This document shows positions 41,506 through 42,744 of a stretch of 42,744 bases of DNA, piece after piece (the first letter of the stretch is position 1; each line of letters begins with the position of its first letter). This DNA is from CAYZJV01 sp964473245 (GTDB lineage Bacteria; Spirochaetota; Spirochaetia; Sphaerochaetales; Sphaerochaetaceae), in NCBI GenBank assembly GCA_964473245.1, contig CAYYOL010000016.1:1-42744 (forward strand). The letters are read 5' to 3'. The notes beneath the pieces were generated by a model. The model did no database searches, was not told the DNA's origin, and saw only the letters and a program-made list of their open reading frames with translations. Made by a program: the position numbers and the translations under genes.

Positions 41506-42678
41506 ATGAGCACATTGAAAACCTATTTAAAAAACAATATTCGACAGTACGGAATGGTGATCGCCTTGGTGTTCATCATGTTGCTATTCCAAGTTCTCAC
41601 CAATGGAATCCTGTTCAGGCCGATGAATATTACCAATCTGATTCTGCAGAACAGCTATGTCCTCATTCTGGCAGTAGGCATGCTCCTTCCGATTATCACG
41701 GGAAACATCGACTTGTCGGTGGGATCGGTCGCTGCTTTCATCGGAGCCATTGCCGCTGTCATGATGGTGGACAATGGCATGCCAGTCTGGCTTTCCATCT
41801 TTCTCTGTCTCCTCATAGGACTTGCCGTAGGGTCGTTTCATGGGCTGTTCATCGCATACTTCCGCATTCCTCCGTTCATTGTAACCCTCGGTGGTATGTT
41901 GATCTTCCGTGGTCTTACCATGGTTATCCTCAAGGGACAGACCAAGGCTCCATTTGCCCGCTCGTTCCAGGCTATCGCTGCAGGGTATCTTCCAGGTATG
42001 GATATTCGGGTGGGCTCCTTGAGTATTGTCGCCCTGCTTATTGGTGTGGCAGTATCGATTATCTTCATCTTTACCCAGATTTATAACAGAAAGAGTCGTA
42101 AGAAGTATGGATTCGATGTCCTCCCCTTCCCCTTCGAGGTGGTAAAAGTACTTCTTGTCGTGATTGCGATCAATCTACTCACCGGTAGCCTTGCTGCGTA
42201 TAACGGTATTCCGCTCGTTCTGGTTCTGCTCACCTTCTTGGTGATCGTATACACATTCATTACGCAGAAGACGGTTCCCGGACGCCATATCTACGCGCTC
42301 GGTGGAAATGAGAAGGCAGCCAAACTCTCGGGAGTAAAGACGCAGCGAGTCATGTTCTGGGTATATGCCAACATGGGTATGCTTGCAGCGCTTGCAGGGC
42401 TCGTTGTTGCCGGTAGGTTGAATGCAGCGACACCTAAGGCAGGAACCAACTTCGAATTGGATGCAATCGGAGCCTGTTTCATCGGTGGTGCATCTGCTAG
42501 TGGTGGTGTCGGTACCGTCGTTGGAGCAATCGTTGGTGGATTGGTTATGGGTGTTCTGAACAATGGAATGTCGATCATGGGTGTAAGTGTCGACTGGCAG
42601 CAGGCTATCAAGGGAATGGTGCTCCTCGCAGCAGTCAGTTTCGATGTCTACACCAAGAGCAAGTCCCAAGCAAGTTGA
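41506..42678 (+). CDS. Monosaccharide ABC importer permease, GguB/MmsB type
   Basis: A 390-aa inner-membrane protein (from ATG 41506) with about ten hydrophobic segments. ITGNIDLSVGSVAAFIGAI is the family signature near residue 65, and FRIPPFIVTLGGMLIFRGL follows. The coupling region and the segment after the sixth helix (GRHIYALGGNEKAAKLSGV) match GguB, which is longer than RbsC-type permeases because of an extra central segment (FIFTQIYNRKSRKKYGF onward). It follows the ATPase after 5 bases; a longer in-frame start at 41464 lies inside the ATPase gene. Confidence 0.92.
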   Translation: MSTLKTYLKNNIRQYGMVIALVFIMLLFQVLTNGILFRPMNITNLILQNSYVLILAVGMLLPIITGNIDLSVGSVAAFIGAIAAVMMVDNGMPVWLSIFLCLLIGLAVGSFHGLFIAYFRIPPFIVTLGGMLIFRGLTMVILKGQTKAPFARSFQAIAAGYLPGMDIRVGSLSIVALLIGVAVSIIFIFTQIYNRKSRKKYGFDVLPFPFEVVKVLLVVIAINLLTGSLAAYNGIPLVLVLLTFLVIVYTFITQKTVPGRHIYALGGNEKAAKLSGVKTQRVMFWVYANMGMLAALAGLVVAGRLNAATPKAGTNFELDAIGACFIGGASASGGVGTVVGAIVGGLVMGVLNNGMSIMGVSVDWQQAIKGMVLLAAVSFDVYTKSKSQAS

Positions 42679-42691
42679 GTTCGCCTACGAC

Positions 42692-42742
42692 AAACGGCTG
42701 TATACGGAGGTTCTGTACATCCTCTGAATGCAGCCGTTTTCT
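42692..42742 (+). terminator. Terminator of the monosaccharide importer operon
   Basis: AAACGGCTG (42692-42700) pairs with CAGCCGTTT (42731-42739), with GAGG/CCTC pairs possible in the large loop, then TTTTC. It lies 14 bases after the permease stop, close to the right edge. Confidence 0.75.
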
Positions 42743-42744
42743 TG

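Overview
The window looks like a piece of a spirochaete chromosome (Spirochaetota, Treponema/Spirochaeta-like). I infer this from exported proteins whose mature ends begin AQGERE or AAGGKED, a spirochaete-type order of housekeeping genes, and a MurE whose substrate motif departs from the usual DAP and Lys forms. No rRNA, tRNA, CRISPR array, insertion sequence or phage gene was seen. The sequence contains one run of exactly 100 Ns (29007-29106), which is a scaffold gap inside a gene.

Left part (1-15 kb): an outer-membrane-type protein and a DNA-methylase-like protein on the minus strand, then a tight plus-strand run murE-ddl-dinB-trmL-proC-serS-pncB (peptidoglycan precursors, translesion polymerase, tRNA modification, proline synthesis, seryl-tRNA synthetase, NAD salvage). 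This converges with a minus-strand operon proA-proB-glycosyltransferase-amidase. At 15.2-18.2 kb lies a BtuFCD-class metal-chelate/cobalamin/oxyanion importer with its own promoter.

Central part (18.3-36.9 kb): a purine catabolic island. It holds a purine permease (AzgA/PbuG type), adenine deaminase, the YgeW transcarbamylase-like protein, XdhD, YgfM, an 8-oxoguanine-deaminase-like amidohydrolase, YgeY, SsnA, YgfK, and, divergently, two fold-type II PLP enzymes. This is the ygeW/xdhD/ygfM/ygeY/ssnA/ygfK set known from E. coli and linked in recent gut-bacterial work to anaerobic use of uric acid and other purines. Here it lacks ygeX (diaminopropionate ammonia-lyase) and hyuA. The two PLP enzymes are the obvious candidates to replace YgeX. 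The expected logic is: purines enter by the permease; adenine is deaminated to hypoxanthine and 8-oxoguanine to urate; XdhD/YgfM and YgfK do molybdenum-, flavin- and Fe-S-dependent redox steps; SsnA, YgeY and YgeW open the ring and handle carbamoyl or amide groups; the PLP enzymes finish on amino-acid-like products.

The most striking non-coding signal is a 19-bp element (TTGTTGCWGTTTGTTGCAA-like, two TTGCAA-type hexamers one helical turn apart). It occurs three times, each 6 nt upstream of the -35 of a sigma70-type promoter: ade, ygeW and ygfK. This looks like an activator-bound purine regulon whose regulator is not encoded in the window.

Right part (36.9-42.7 kb): a membrane-anchored coiled-coil protein, a small unknown protein, nicotinamidase (pncA, partner of pncB), and a ChvE-GguA-GguB type monosaccharide ABC importer with a strong intercistronic hairpin and a clear terminator at the right edge.
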